The notes under the pieces: model-generated | What the model saw: the letters and a program-made list of their open reading frames with translations, nothing else | Database searches by the model: none | What the model was told of the DNA's origin: nothing | Source of the DNA: Epiperipatus broadwayi | Taxonomy: Eukaryota; Onychophora; Udeonychophora; Euonychophora; Peripatidae | Length of the DNA: 64,000 nucleotides | Assembly: GCA_028023455.1 (NCBI GenBank) | Contig: JAQFVV010000072.1 | Location: 4,906,214-4,970,213, forward strand | Direction: 5' to 3' | Shown: positions 11,575 to 24,300 of the stretch, piece by piece | Layout of the letters: every line of letters begins with the position of its first letter | Numbering within the stretch: the stretch's first letter is position 1 | Made by a program: the position numbers and the translations under genes

Positions 11575-14081
11575 AAAATTTGTTTACCATGACCAAAAGT
11601 TAATGATGGTTTGCATTGACCAGACATAGGGAGAGCAAGAGCTTATTCATCATGTTCAGACAATTGAGAAAATAATACTTGGACAAACATTAGCTAATAT
11701 AATTTTAAAATTTATTAAAAATTAATATAATTTTTTTTTTGTAAATGCAGAGATATATGTAGAAAATAAGCATGGTTTTATTAAATTCTATCAGGCATGT
11801 ACAAACAAAAATAAAATGTCAATGATCTGGCAGAGAGACTAACTTTCTAATAGAGTTTTAAAAGGGAGGGAGGAATTTTCTTTCAGCTGAAGATTCACCT
11901 AAGCAACTCTTGTTTTCTTATTCAAAAACTTTAAAAATTAATAACAAATGAAGGATTCTTGCATGAATCAATGAAACCAGTGTGGGAGAGCAATCATTAG
12001 ATTATTGACTAGTGATGTCATATTGTCCACAGAACTACTGCATGGCCAACCATGTTGAAGATTTCCAAGGTTAATTGCAATGCAAGAAAACAAATACGGT
12101 AAGTGGATACAACAGAGTATGAATTGAAGTATGGGAGAAAACTTAATTCTCCAATTTAACAAAACTAGAAAACGTAGAAAATGCTCCAGTGTAGGTAATT
12201 TTAAATTGAGAAAACAAACATTAAATCTCTGATTTAAGGAAAACAGACATATAACTAGTGAATCACCAACCAAACAATTGGCCAAACTTAAGCTGCTATA
12301 AAATAATTAAAAGTCTCAATAGGAGACATGTAAGAAATCAGAAAATTATTTATGTCTGCCCAAGCGTTTATTAAGAAAGTGATATAATTATAAATGTAAA
12401 TAGCTTTACAAAATAAACTCTGTCCACACTCTGACAAATCAATTCAAAACAAACATGGAACCTTAAAACTAAGCTTCAAACATGCTATAAATACTACATA
12501 TAACACACAGAATAAATGCTCAAAATATTTAAATTTAACAGGCAAAAAATATCACAAAAATAGTTGACTTTTTAAGACTAAGCTGAGACTTTTAAATCCT
12601 GGAAAGAATAATTACCTCAAGGTATAAGGTTAAGACTGGTGGATGTCTTTCAGAACAACACACTGTTCATTTTACTGGAGAGTTCCATTAAAGACTTTAG
12701 GTTTCCATTTTCTATATTGGAGGCTGGAGGCAATGTTATGGATCAGTTCTTGTTTAAGCTCTTACATGATTTTTCAGGGACAATTTGGGATCTGGGATCC
12801 ATCTTTAAGTTGGTTTAGCACAGCATGATGTTGAAGCAATTCTTTCACCATATAGTTTTAGCATTCTGCAGGGAATATTCTTATTTAGCAGTTGGAAGTC
12901 CATAAAATAATTTCAGCAGAATTTTCTGGACAGCAAAGTAATATTCTCAATAGTGACTCCCAGACATGGACAGCAACCTTAAGAATTTATAGCAGCATGG
13001 CAATTCCTAGAAGTCTCATGATTGGTGTACTAAAAGTTGAAGCCTAAAACTAAACAAGCAGAATAAACATCAATAGTTGAAGAATCCTTAGTCCAAAAAA
13101 TCACAGGGCTATTTATACGAGCTCTTATCTTCCATTACATCTTTAATTAGATAATTCTGAGCAGGACAAATATTTACCTCAGATTTAATTTTAATTAAAT
13201 ATTCTGACCAGGGTTAATCTTATTCCTAATTAATTTTTAAAAAATGTAAAAACAAGTCTCAGCTTTGGTTAAAATAAATTAGAAAATTGATTACTATCAA
13301 AACAACAAAAATGCAATTACAAAATAAAAACTTTCCAAAACTAAAATGCTTTATTCAAAAAGAATTAACTTTTTTTTTTAAATTTAGAATACTTTTTTTT
13401 TTATAAAATTAAAAGTTTGCTTGCCTTTAATTATTTTGAAAAAAAAAACAAGCTACCAAAAGGAAACTATTTTAAAAATAAAATCTATTAAAATATAGAA
13501 ATGACAGAATTTAAAACATAACTGAGTATGTGCATTATTACACATATTCTTACATACAAAACTTTTAAATAGTTTTCTTTACTAACTTTTTTAAAACAAA
13601 AGTTGGTTTTGTTTTTGTGATGAAATTTTTGAATCAGATAAAGTATTCGCTTCAATATATATTGTTACATGTGCCCCTTTCATTCCTCCAATAACACACC
13701 TTGTGACCTAATTCGAATCCAGAACTCATGATATTAACATTATTTATTAATCAGTAAACTAAAAAAAATTAAAGCACTTTAATAGACAAACCATTAATTG
13801 CAACACACATTTAAATCCCAACTTAATTATACTATAAATACATATCTCAATTAAATTATAAGACTCGTACATGACAACTTACCTTTAGTAATTATTATCC
13901 TATTAAGTATGATACAACTCTAACACACTCTAACAATGTGTAGTAAATATGATCAGATAAAATGAATGCAATTAAGAAATGAAAATTTATATTAAAGTAA
14001 AAAAATATCAAATAAAAATTTTATTGTTATTAACACATTACATATAATAACATATAGTTAATAATAATGTCAGCAATGTAC
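11575..14081. other. Unassigned noncoding stretch
   Basis: Open frames here (11968-12285 -, 12643-12828 +) show no domain or conserved motif and read like chance. The block about 12340-13150 is less AT-rich than its surroundings and may be an old unclassified repeat, but no terminal repeats or protein remnants were found. Confidence 0.5.
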
Positions 14082-14161
14082 TTAAATGATAATCATGAAC
14101 TTGCTGGTTTTCAACAACGAGCTTCTCCAAAGAGAGATAACTTTCTCATCTGCTGAATAAC
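14082..14161 (-). CDS. Candidate terminal exon of an unidentified gene
   Basis: On the minus strand an acceptor-like TACTTACATTTTTGTAG precedes a GC-richer patch that reads well in two frames. In phase 0 it gives VIQQMRKLSLFGEARC then stop. In phase 1, continuing from the candidate exon at 16243-16307 (which ends one base into a codon), it begins YSADEKVISLW and stops with TAA at 14082-14084. The product is not recognised. Support is splice-site appearance, composition and compatible phase only. Confidence 0.28.
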
Positions 14162-16242
14162 CTACAAAAATGTAAGTAGAGAATGCGAATTTATAATTCA
14201 AATAAAAACATCAGTCACTTTTGAGTTGAAATAATACTAAAAACGAATATCTGAAGATCTGAGAAAGTGAGAACAAGCATATAGAATTAAAGTTAACCAA
14301 TTGAGGAATTTGAAATCCTTGAAAGTACATTCAGATCATGCGAATTTCTGAAGTGTCAGTATTCTAAATTATACATCGAATTAGCTAGATCTGAGGATAT
14401 CTCATAATACAAGAAATATCGCTATTAATTCACTCAAAAAAATTCATTAAAGAAATATATAAATAATGATTCAAACAAATATGCATTGCTAAATGCAAAA
14501 GCAACATTGAGGAAAGAAAGTCGTCACTCATGGAACTATAATTTGTCAGAATTGGGGTGGAACTGACCTAGCACTTTACATCTGTGCTATGAAACATCAA
14601 ATCAATTCTTAATAAATGGATTCAATAACTCTCCACTTCAAAGCAGAATTTCCAAGAATATAAAGAATAAATGACTTAATGGATGTTCTACAACATTCCC
14701 AATTTACCATCTATACCTGAAATGGATTAATGAGGATACCAGAATGATTCACTAAGACATTTTTCTTTATGAACTTCAAAACCAAACATAGGTTGATGTC
14801 ATTAATTTTATTTATTTGTATATTTAATATAAATGTTTTTGTTATCTTTACTTTAATATAGATACAAAATGGGGAATATAAGTGTTAGTATGTAACATAA
14901 TGGAGGAATATTGTTGCCTTTAGTCTAAGTAAAATAAAATATAGTTTACAATGAGCGCTTGCTTGCATACAAATCGGATCATCATTAAAGGGTAAAGGTA
15001 AGATTTTATCTAATACATGCTTAGTCCAAACATTGTACAATTACACTATTATAATGGTCGATAGAATCTCCCAAACCTCATCTGCCATACCAGGGCACCA
15101 CTAGGCTATTCGAACCTAGGAAATGTATAAATGTGGCAGATACACATAGGAGAGGTTACTCTTTTATCAAACTGAAATCCCCAGTCACTAGCTCAGGGAG
15201 AAACTAAGCTTAAAATATCACACTGTATATTCAAAGTTTTTAATTCTTAATTTTAAAATATTATTAATAAAATATATAAAATAAGTTACTACCAAAATTA
15301 ATTAAACAAAACCTTTTATTACGCACACATGCACACATTAATACAAACATCTGAAGATGAAATTTACTATTAAATCTACTTGATTTAAATTATATGCACA
15401 GATGGAAGCATTTAATAGGTTTAATACAATTTTAATATTTTACTGTGTGAATATGCTACATAGAATACGCATATAACTAACCCAATCCCTTTTAACGTTA
15501 GGCTAAAATTTCATGTTTAAACCAATGCTAGCTTATTGATATACCAATGTGACCAATGTAAAATGAGATTATTAGCATAACATAATCATGCTAACAGGAA
15601 TTTACATTTGTAGCATGATATCATTAGAGAAATAATGAATCATGGTGGGAAGGAATGAGCATCTTCCCCATGATCATTAATAAATTTCACTAACAGACAG
15701 GAACAATCCACTGCCCAATAGATGATCCAAAAATGAAATTACTTGAAATATATATATAATGCTTTGTAAGAAGGGGATAGCAATCTTTGCCAGTTTACTA
15801 TCCCAACCAGAGTATAAGAAAATCAATGGTGTAAGAAATACGTCTATGACCATTGACAACATGATGGTTACACTTTGGGGCCATACTTTCAGGTGGGTAT
15901 TATGTCCTGTATGCTAATATGTCACAAGGGAACAAGTATATTGAAGTCTATCTTTGTGGTTCTTAATACATCACACAACTATGTTCACAGTTTCTTCCAT
16001 CCCATATTGATATTATCTTAGGTGGAGACAAATCTGTTGCTGGTCAGTTTCTGAGAACCATCATACTGGAGGCCATCTCAGCTGGTGCAAACATGGAAAA
16101 TGCAATTTGTTGCATTACCCCTACATGTTGGAGATCTGCAATACCCTTATAAATATATTTAAATAATACGCAATCAGCAAGAATATTCCAAATCTAATTC
16201 TCAACTTCAAAGTTTTCTTTTTATATCTTTTTGAATTCTTAC
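14162..16242. other. AT-rich stretch, possible intron
   Basis: No gene could be supported. A minus-strand open frame at 15677-15862 is hydrophobic but matches nothing I recognise. A B-box-like GGTTCGAATAGCC lies on the minus strand near 15105, without a convincing A box. Confidence 0.5.
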
Positions 16243-16307
16243 CATCAAATTCCATGATCGATCTTGCCTGGCTTGGTGCTGTTCTTATTGGCGATGATGA
16301 CTTTTCT
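16243..16307 (-). CDS. Candidate internal 65-bp exon of an unidentified gene
   Basis: On the minus strand the sequence runs GTCCACAG, a 65-bp GC-rich segment, then GTAAGAAT, so both splice sites are canonical. The segment encodes EKSSSPIRTAPSQARSIMEF plus Asp in phase 1. The end of this peptide resembles the start of SH3 domains (ALYDFD-like), but that is weak. The frame is also open for some codons on each side, so a transposon remnant is possible. No ORF above 60 residues with ATG covers it. Confidence 0.3.
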
Positions 16308-18676
16308 CTGTGGACTATATATTTATTTCCATCATTATTTCCCTGCTTGCTTTAGAATGGGAACTCAAAATTTTATCACCACTATTTTTTAATTGATCTT
16401 TTATCTGACATCATGCCCAAGGGCCTGTTTGCTATTACAGCATTATAGAAAATAATTTGCATTCAAAGATTAAAAATAACTTTAACTAATTAACAGTTTT
16501 TTATATTCTTTTATATTAAAACAATCTTGTTTTTAGATTATAACTTTAAATAATTATATAATTAGTTTGCCGTCTGTGCATTATATATATTAATTTATTA
16601 AAATTATTAATTTTTATATATTTCTATTTGAAGATGATTTTATTTAGATTTTTTTCACTTTTATTTGAAAGTGATGTAACGGCATATATGTATACCATTA
16701 CACTAATACTTTTTTTTGTTTGTTTATACTAATAGTGGTGTTAAATGTTTGATATACTTGACTATTTCTTTCATAAATGATCTTCTTTGTCTATATCATG
16801 ACTTCAGTATATAACAGGGGAATTACATATCACTACTATGACAGATAGAAATCTAATATACCAAGTTAATTAAAATAAAATGAACTATGATTTTCAAATA
16901 AAAATATATTTGCATAACATTAAATGTATTAGCAAGCTATGATTATGAAGGCAAGATCCTTTGAAAGCACTCAGCTAGTTTAATATTTTTAGTTAGCTAT
17001 TTTGTATTAATAGCTTTTGGGAGCAGTTGCGCCACACACGCACTCGTGCTTAAATAAAAATATAGAAAAACATGAACATAATATAAATTTCATTTATGTT
17101 AATTTGCACATCAAATGGCTATTCTTTGTGAGGAATAAGTGTTTGGAATAATAGTTGGAATCAATTATAAGCAAAAAGTAACCATAGATCTTGAATTAAA
17201 GTTTTTTAATTTTATTATATATTTTCATTGTTAAAAATATTGGCCACTGTAAATACAATTGTTAAATATATTTAAATGTTAAATTAAAAACTGGGTATAA
17301 TTTTCTAATTCACTTATCAATTGGTCATATCTTCTTACATATTTATAAATATTTCACCATTTACATATAACTTCATATTCACATCTACCATTAAACACCT
17401 ACACATGTTCACACCTATCCATATTTCAAGTGATATTAATATACCTTGAACTAGACAATTATGCAGATTCTCCATGAGTTTGAAATCTGGGAATAACAAA
17501 AATGGGAGATGGCATGGTTGAAGTGAGTTCAGGTATATATTTAATATTTAGTTAATTCTTAACCTCTCCTTTCCTATGAATGAAATTAAAATGTATGTGG
17601 TATATACAGGTATAAGGATCAAAGATGTACTCCCTTATTGATTGTGGCAACCTAGATAACCTATTTTCATATGAGGTACAAGCCCATTCTGTTACTATAT
17701 ATATATATATTGTAATAGTTATTTGATATTTGTAAAACAATAATAAACATAACTTCAAGTATTTTTATTGGCTTATTAAAAAAAAAATCTTAAATTAACC
17801 ATATTAAACAAAATTTTAAAAAGAAATCCAAGATGTCTCCCCATATTTTTATGTTTGAAATTGTTGTAGCAATTTTGATTTACTTTTAAAAAACATACAC
17901 ACAAAAAAAAAAACAAAAGGGGCAGTACACTAATAAAATGCATAATTTTGTGTATTTGTGGATAAATTAGTTAAAATAAAATCACTTAAAGCAATATTTA
18001 TATTACACATAATGGTAAAGCTAAATAGTGACACATTTTAAAGTTAATTAAATGTGTTGATGCACATATATTTGTTTATGTTTCTCTGATATATTTAAAT
18101 ATAAGATATCATTTTAAAATATTTAGGTAAAGTTATTTTAAATCTGAAATAAAATCTCAATTATTGTGAGAATGATTTATACATTTAATTTTATTAAAGT
18201 ATATTTTATTTGAATGTTTTAAAATATTCAGATGTTTTGCTCATTTATTAGGAAAATTTCAAGTTGTCTACTGCTACAGTTTAAAGAAAATATTAAAAAA
18301 AATTACCTAAATACCTGCATTTGGATATTTGTTTTACGGCAGTTTTGAAATTAATTGAATTTCTCTGTAAACAAGTAAGAAATGGCTAAAAATAGCAAAT
18401 TTCACTTCTTAGGAAATTACTAATTATCCTCTTTGCATCTTTAAAAATGGGAAAATAAATTTGTGATTTTCTTAAAGTTTACTACAATAATGGATTGATT
18501 CAAAAAATAAAATGTCATCATTTATTGTTCTACCAAGAATTATTCTTCTCACTTCTCTGTGATTTTACAATAAAAGTGCCTAAAGTTTTCCTTCTTTTTT
18601 TAAAAAAAACATTCTAAAGGATTTCAGCAAGACAAAAATAATTTCAACTGTTATAGACTTTAAGTGAACTTTAGAT
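16308..18676. other. AT-rich noncoding stretch
   Basis: No recognisable gene or complete repeat was seen. TA microsatellite tracts occur near 16590 and 17695-17710, with poly-A and poly-T runs elsewhere. Confidence 0.6.
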
Positions 18677-19237
18677 CAGTGGTCTTCAACCCATGGTCCG
18701 TGGACTAGCACAGGGCCACAATAGTTTTCTGCTGGTCCATACTAGACTGGCAAGAAAATTTGTAATAACAACATAAGGTTTTAAATTTTTAATTAACATA
18801 AACAATTTTTATTTATTTTTTCATGCATTTTTACCCGATTAAAAAAAAGAAACAGAATGAAAACAAAATATAATCAATCATACATAAATTAATTTGTTTT
18901 TCCATTTATCACAGATGTTTATAGGGAGGGGGTAGAATTAAATTATTTTATTATTTTTCTAAAAAAATTCAAAATTAAAAAAAAAGTTTTTTATTAGACA
19001 AACTCCATATATATATATATGTAAAATAAATAAAATATCCATTAATTAAAAACAATATTGTAATTATAATTGAAATAATATTTTTTTAACGGTTTACAAA
19101 CAATCTTTAAATCCACAGAAGTACTTTCGGTTACTTTCTAACCTGCCTCAACTGCCATTAAATTCAAAAACTAAAAGCGGAAGCAAACGTCAATTCAAAT
19201 TCCACGAATCTCGTATTTTAATGTTAGAAGCTTGTCA

Positions 19238-19498
19238 ATTTATTAAATGTGTTTTATTTCTGTTTATAAAAATTGCCGCTTTAATTTTTCTTTTACTATG
19301 GTTTCTCTCTTCAAGAAGAATTTTCACATTTTCAAAATTAAATTTAAATTTATATTTACATGTTTTTTCATGATCAAAGAAAACTGAAGAAGATATTAAA
19401 TCATCATTATTTTTATTTTTTACATGCTTATATAACAATTCATGTTCCTTCAATCTTTTCTCAATGCTGCACCTAGATACACCTATAATCATTGTCAT
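19238..19498 (-). pseudogene. Penelope-like element: GIY-YIG endonuclease remnant
   Basis: The 87-residue open frame reads IGVSRCSIEKRLKEHELLYK near its start and VKILLEERNHSKRKIKAAIF toward its end. This fits the GIY-YIG domain at the carboxy terminus of Penelope-like reverse transcriptases: the IG-x-S/T-x2-S-x3-R-x-KEH block, then the N-V-K-I-L...KRK-x2-A-x2-I block. A CKYM stretch just upstream continues the domain, but the frame stops there and no reverse-transcriptase domain was found. The domain normally nicks DNA during retrotransposition. Hammerhead motifs lie upstream on the same strand (19741-20253). Confidence 0.65.
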
Positions 19499-19740
19499 GT
19501 ACTTACACTAGCTGTGATATTTCCCAACATTTAGGTGAATATTTTATTCTTGCATGTTTTAACAATGAAATAATAAATGTAGAAATCAGTAAACATATCA
19601 TGATCACCATCTCTTATATTAGCACATAACTGTTATTAAACAGGCAAAACTCTCCATACAGTAGTGCTACCCTGTGCCAACCAGAGTAATCAATGGATGC
19701 CAGAAGGCTTGTGCATACAATCCCTATCTAATGCCTATTC

Positions 19741-19799
19741 ATCCAATATCCTCAGACTAGTTTCTGGCTTGTGGACTTCATCAGTGAGGAGCCTTGGAT
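19741..19799 (-). ncRNA. Hammerhead ribozyme motif (subfamily B, unit 1)
   Basis: The core is CTGATGA (19778-19784) and GAAAC (19760-19764), followed by the palindrome ACTAGT (19756-19761) and C at the cleavage position. Stem I has an inner CCTCA/TGAGG helix and an outer ATCCAA/TTGGAT helix (19741-19746 with 19794-19799). Stem II is decayed in this copy. Confidence 0.7.
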
Positions 19800-20194
19800 C
19801 TGAGAGCACTGCACCTAGATCTTAGGATCTAATGCAACCCTCCAGCAGCTACCATTTATCTCTACTTAACTACAAAACTATGAGAATGAAACTGAAAACA
19901 CATCAATATTTTTAATCCAAGCTCAATAGCTTATATAGTCATATGGGTCTGAACTCAGTTCAGCACCATACATTTTGGTGTCTTTGGCTCTTTAACAACC
20001 ATAGCCACCACTATCCTATTAGGCAGGAGTAGTGTTAAACCACTAAACATCACATGATGACCATCTCTTATACTAGCACATAACTGTTATTAAACAGGCA
20101 AAACTCTCTATACAGTAGTGCCACCCTGTACCAACCAGAGTAATCAATGGATGCCAGAAGGCTTGTGCATAAAATCCATATCTAGTGCCTACTC

Positions 20195-20253
20195 ATCCAA
20201 CATCCCCAAACTAGTTTCTGGCTTGTGGCCTTCGTCAGTGAAGAGCCTTGGAT
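20195..20253 (-). ncRNA. Hammerhead ribozyme motif (subfamily B, unit 2)
   Basis: The core is CTGACGA (20232-20238; the variable position 7 is C) and GAAAC (20214-20218) with palindrome ACTAGT and a GTT cleavage triplet. Outer stem I ATCCAA/TTGGAT is intact (20195-20200, 20248-20253). Stem II is AGGCCACAAGCCA, so GGC/GCC pairs but the closing position next to the core is A opposite A instead of the usual G-C. Confidence 0.7.
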
Positions 20254-20586
20254 CTGAGAGCACTGCACCTAGATCTTAGGATCTCATGCCTGTTTAATAA
20301 GTTATATGCAAGTATAAGAGATGGTGATCATGTGATGTTTAGTGGTTTAACACCAATCCTGCCTAATAGGATAGTGGTGGCTATGGTTGTTAAAGAGCTA
20401 AAGACCCCAAAATGTATGGGTGCTGAACTGGGTTCAGACCCATATGACGATATAAGCTATTGAGCTTGGATTGAAAATATTAATGTGTTTTCAATTTCAT
20501 TCTCATAATTTTGTAGTTAAGCAGAGATAAAAGGTGGCTGCTGGAGGGTTGCAGTAGATCCTAAGATCTAGGTGCAGTGCTCTCAG

Positions 20587-20645
20587 ATCCAAAGCTCCTC
20601 ACTGATGAAGGCTACAAGCCAGAAACTAGTCAGGGGATATTGGAT
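20587..20645 (+). ncRNA. Hammerhead ribozyme motif (subfamily B, unit 3, inverted)
   Basis: CTGATGA (20602-20608), stem II GGC/GCC with loop TACAA and an A-A closing mismatch, GAAAC (20622-20626), palindrome ACTAGT (20625-20630) and C at 20631. The outer stem I ATCCAA/TTGGAT (20587-20592 with 20640-20645) is perfect. The inner stem I has one mismatch next to the core. Confidence 0.72.
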
Positions 20646-21382
20646 GAGTAGGCACTAGATATGGATTTTATGAACAAGACTTCTGGCATCCATTGATTAC
20701 TCTTGTTGGCACAGGTGGCACTACTGTATGGAGAGTTCTGCCTGTTTAAATGTAGAAATGCAAGCACATTAATGAGAATGATTGTTATTGTACTGTTTTC
20801 TGTAACAGTATGACTGCGCAACTTGAGAAAGAATGTTCAACATGTGATGGTAAGTAACACCATTACAATACACAGTAACTAGTGTGCTGTTTTGATCAGT
20901 AATAACAATTATGCTAATCTAAGGCTAAGCAGTTTATATCTTTAAGAAAATTTATCTGTAAATTTCTGCAGGTCTGCGAAATCTTATTCTTATTTTTTGC
21001 CGGTCCACAGGTGTGAAAAGGTTAAAGACAACTGCTTTAGATTATAATGGATATTTGATTTTACTTATTATTTGTTATATAGAGAGTATATAATATAGTT
21101 GTTTTAAAGTTCTTAGAAGAGGCAAGTTGCAGTAAAAAAAAAGAGGTTCTACAGGTAATATAATTTAAATTATATAGATTATTACAATTTCTATATTCAT
21201 GACTTAGTATGCGTGTAATTTGTTTTGGAAAGATTGTTAAATAATGTTAATGTAGATACATTAAAGTCTGTATGAAGAATATTTATATAATTAATTACTT
21301 TTGTCAACAATAAATAAACTTGTTGAAGCTGATTAAATTTTTTTTAAAAGAATGTTCCAATATACAAATTCATTTAAATTTT

Positions 21383-24300
21383 TTGACTTTTTACCTCTGA
21401 GTTTAAGATCGACAAACACCATGGTCTTTCTTCTCAGTGCCTGATAAGGCAGAATGAATGTTTGGGTAAATGATAAATATTTTTCCAATACATATATATA
21501 TAATTATGACAGACAAAAATAAAGCGTGGCCCTTATTCCCAGAATGCTGTAAAGTCACCAACCAAGGCAGCGGTTGGTAGCCGAAGGCGGAGGGTGCTAA
21601 GAGTCCCCTGATTGCGGACCCAGGCTGCCATTTGATGACGACTTTTTATTTAGGTACTTACAACTGCAGATCACTTTCAAGTAAAGGAAGATTGCAAGAA
21701 TTAGAAGAAGAACTCTCTTATATTAAATGGGACATTATTGGACTTTGTGAAGTTAGAAGAAAAGGTGAAGAGACAATTGATTTAAAAAGTGGACATATAC
21801 TCTATTATAAAGGCACAAATATTGGAAATGCAAGTGGAGTAGGATTCATTATAAATAAAAAGTGGAAGAACAATATTGTGGAGATTGATGGTGTATCGGA
21901 CAGAGTGGCAAGATTAGTTATACAACTTAATAGCAGATACCAAATGCAGATAATTCAGGTTTATGCCCCAACAAGTTCTCATAGCGATGAAGTAGTAGAA
22001 GATTTTTATATGGATGTACAAAAGGCTTTTGATCAGAGTAAACAACATTTTAAAATTGTTATGGGAGACTTTAATGCTAGAATTGGTAAACAAATGAAAG
22101 ATGAAAGTGCTGTAGGTAATTTTGGTTATGGTAATAGAAATGAGAGAGGACATAGACTTGTGGAATTTGCAGAAAAAGAAAAACTTTATATTATGAAATC
22201 TTTTTTTGAGAAAAATGTTAAAAGGAAATGGACATGGAAGCATCCAAATGAAGGTACAGCAGAATTGGATTATATTTTGACTAACAGGAAATACATATTT
22301 CAAGATTGTAATGTTCTTAATAAATTTAACACAGGAAGTGATCATCGATTAGTAAGGTGTAAGATACGTGTTAATGTGAAACTAGAGAGACAAAAATTTA
22401 TTAAGAAAAACAATATTTACAGTTGATATTCCTAATCTTCAGAAACATTCTAATGAATTTAAATTAGAACTTACATATCGGTTTCAAGTATTAGTAGATT
22501 TTGAAGATGATTCAGATTTGAATGAAATTAATATGAAAATAACTGATACACTTTTAAAAACTGCAACAAAAATAGCTGGTAGAAAAAAGCAGCAATTGAC
22601 CAATAAAATTTCTACTGAGACTAGAGAATTTATGAAGAAAAGAAGGAATATGAAGATATATAAAAATGATGCATTAAAAAGAATTGAATATCTCGAATTT
22701 TGTAAAATGATGCGGAAAAGAGTTGAAAATGATATAAGAAAGTATAACTGTGAACTAGCAAGGAAAGCTGTAGAAGAAAATAAAAGTCTTAAGAATGTAA
22801 AACAACATATTGGTATTGGTAGGAAATTTATATCTGCAATAAGAAAAAAAGAGGGAATTGTTACTAAAAAGAGAGATGACATCATGAAATTGGTAGAAGA
22901 TTTTTATCAAGAATTATATAGTAATAAAGAACAAGTACCTCCTATATCTATTACATCTTCCGAATTGCCCAGAATTTTAAATGAAGTGAGATATGCAATT
23001 AAATGTATGAAGAAAGAAAAGGCTCCAGGTAATGATGGAATTATAATTGATATATTAAAAGAAGCAGGTGAAGAAATAGAAATTTTTTTAGCAAAGTTAT
23101 ATACCAAATGTCTAAATGATAAAGATGTACCGGATGATTGGAAGAATGCAGTAATAATATTAATATTTAAAAAGGTGATAAAGAAGATATTAGAAATTAC
23201 AGACCTATCAGCCTTTTATCAGTTTTATATAAAAATTTTACCAAGATAATTACAACTCGTCTACAGAGAACATTGGATTTCCACCAACCAAGAGAACAAG
23301 CTGGATTTAAAAGTGGTTTTAGTACAGTAGATCATATAGAAAGGACGAATGAATATGACTTGTCATTATGTTTTGGATTTGTAGATTATGAAAAGGCATT
23401 TGATTCTATAAACATTTCTTCAGTGATTAAAGCATTGGATCATCAAGGTATAGATCCAGGATATTGTCATATTTTGAAGAATATTTATAAAAATGCAACA
23501 GCAACAATTAGATTACATAATGATACTGGGAAAGTCAACATTGAGAAAGGTGTAAGACAAGGTGACTCCATATCTCCAAAACTTTTTACAGCAGTGCTGC
23601 AAGAAGTATTTTGTGGATTAAAATGGAAAACTAAAGGAGTGAAAGTAAATGGAGATTATTTAAGTCATTTAGATTTCGCAGATGATGTAGTTGTTTTTGC
23701 AAATAATGCTTCAGAGCTGCAGGATATGTTGCAGGAATTATCAGATGAAAGTAGGAAAGTAGGACTAAAGATAAATGTTAAAAAGACTAAAGTAATGTTT
23801 AATCGATTTGCTCAAAATATGAAAATAAAGATTGATTATGATGAATTAGAAGAAGTTAACAGTTACAAATACCTTGGTCAGATTATTAATACAGATGAAA
23901 ACATAATGGAAGAAATTAATCATAGAATTAAACTTGGTTGGAGTGCTTTTGGTAGAAATAACTTGATACTAAAAGGAAATATGCCTAGGTGTTTGAAAAG
24001 GAAGGTTTTTAACAAATGTGTTTTACCAGTTCTTACTTATGGATCTGAGACTTGGACACTTAATAGAAGAGCAATACAGAGACTTCAGACCACTCAAAGA
24101 AGTATGGAGAGATGCATGTTGGGAGTAACAAGAAGAGATCGAAAACGCAATGTATGGGTAAGAGAACAAACAAATATTACTGACCTTGAAAACATAAAAG
24201 ATTGAAATGGAGTTGGGCTGGACATATTGCTAGAAGAGATGATAATAGATGGACAATTGAAATTTTAAACTGGATTCCAAGAGATTGTAAAAGACCCAGA

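Larger units (their letters stand above)
19598..20750. mobile_element. Hammerhead repeat array, subfamily B (direct pair plus inverted unit)
   Basis: Two units in direct order share the segment CCATCTCTTATA...GGCAAAACTCTC with a 454-bp period (19607 to 20061; ribozyme core 19761 to 20215). A third unit (about 20290-20750) is inverted. Each unit carries one hammerhead motif: minus strand in units 1 and 2, plus in unit 3. Cleavage at successive motifs of a minus-strand transcript would release a 454-nt RNA, the expected behaviour of a retrozyme or Penelope terminal repeat. No protein is encoded. Confidence 0.72.
18677..21034. mobile_element. hAT-like DNA transposon with nested insertions
   Basis: The ends CAGTGGTCTTCAACC (left) and CAGTTGTCTTTAACC (reverse complement of right) match at 13 of 15 positions. 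The element is flanked by identical 8-bp copies of CTTTAGAT (18669-18676 and 21035-21042), the length hAT transposases generate. Subterminal GTGGAC...GGTCC words recur near both ends. No hAT transposase is visible. The interior holds a Penelope-like endonuclease remnant on the minus strand and a 1.15-kb hammerhead repeat array, probably later insertions. Confidence 0.8.

Noticed and set aside
12643-12828. Small coding gene on the plus strand
   Set aside because: No homology recognised, no splice or codon signal, and the surrounding block reads as noncoding.
12340-13150. LTR retrotransposon or solo LTR
   Set aside because: No paired terminal repeats, primer-binding site or gag/pol remnant could be found.
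15677-15862. Hydrophobic membrane protein on the minus strand
   Set aside because: Hydrophobic short frames arise easily from AT-rich DNA; no family motif or conserved context was seen.
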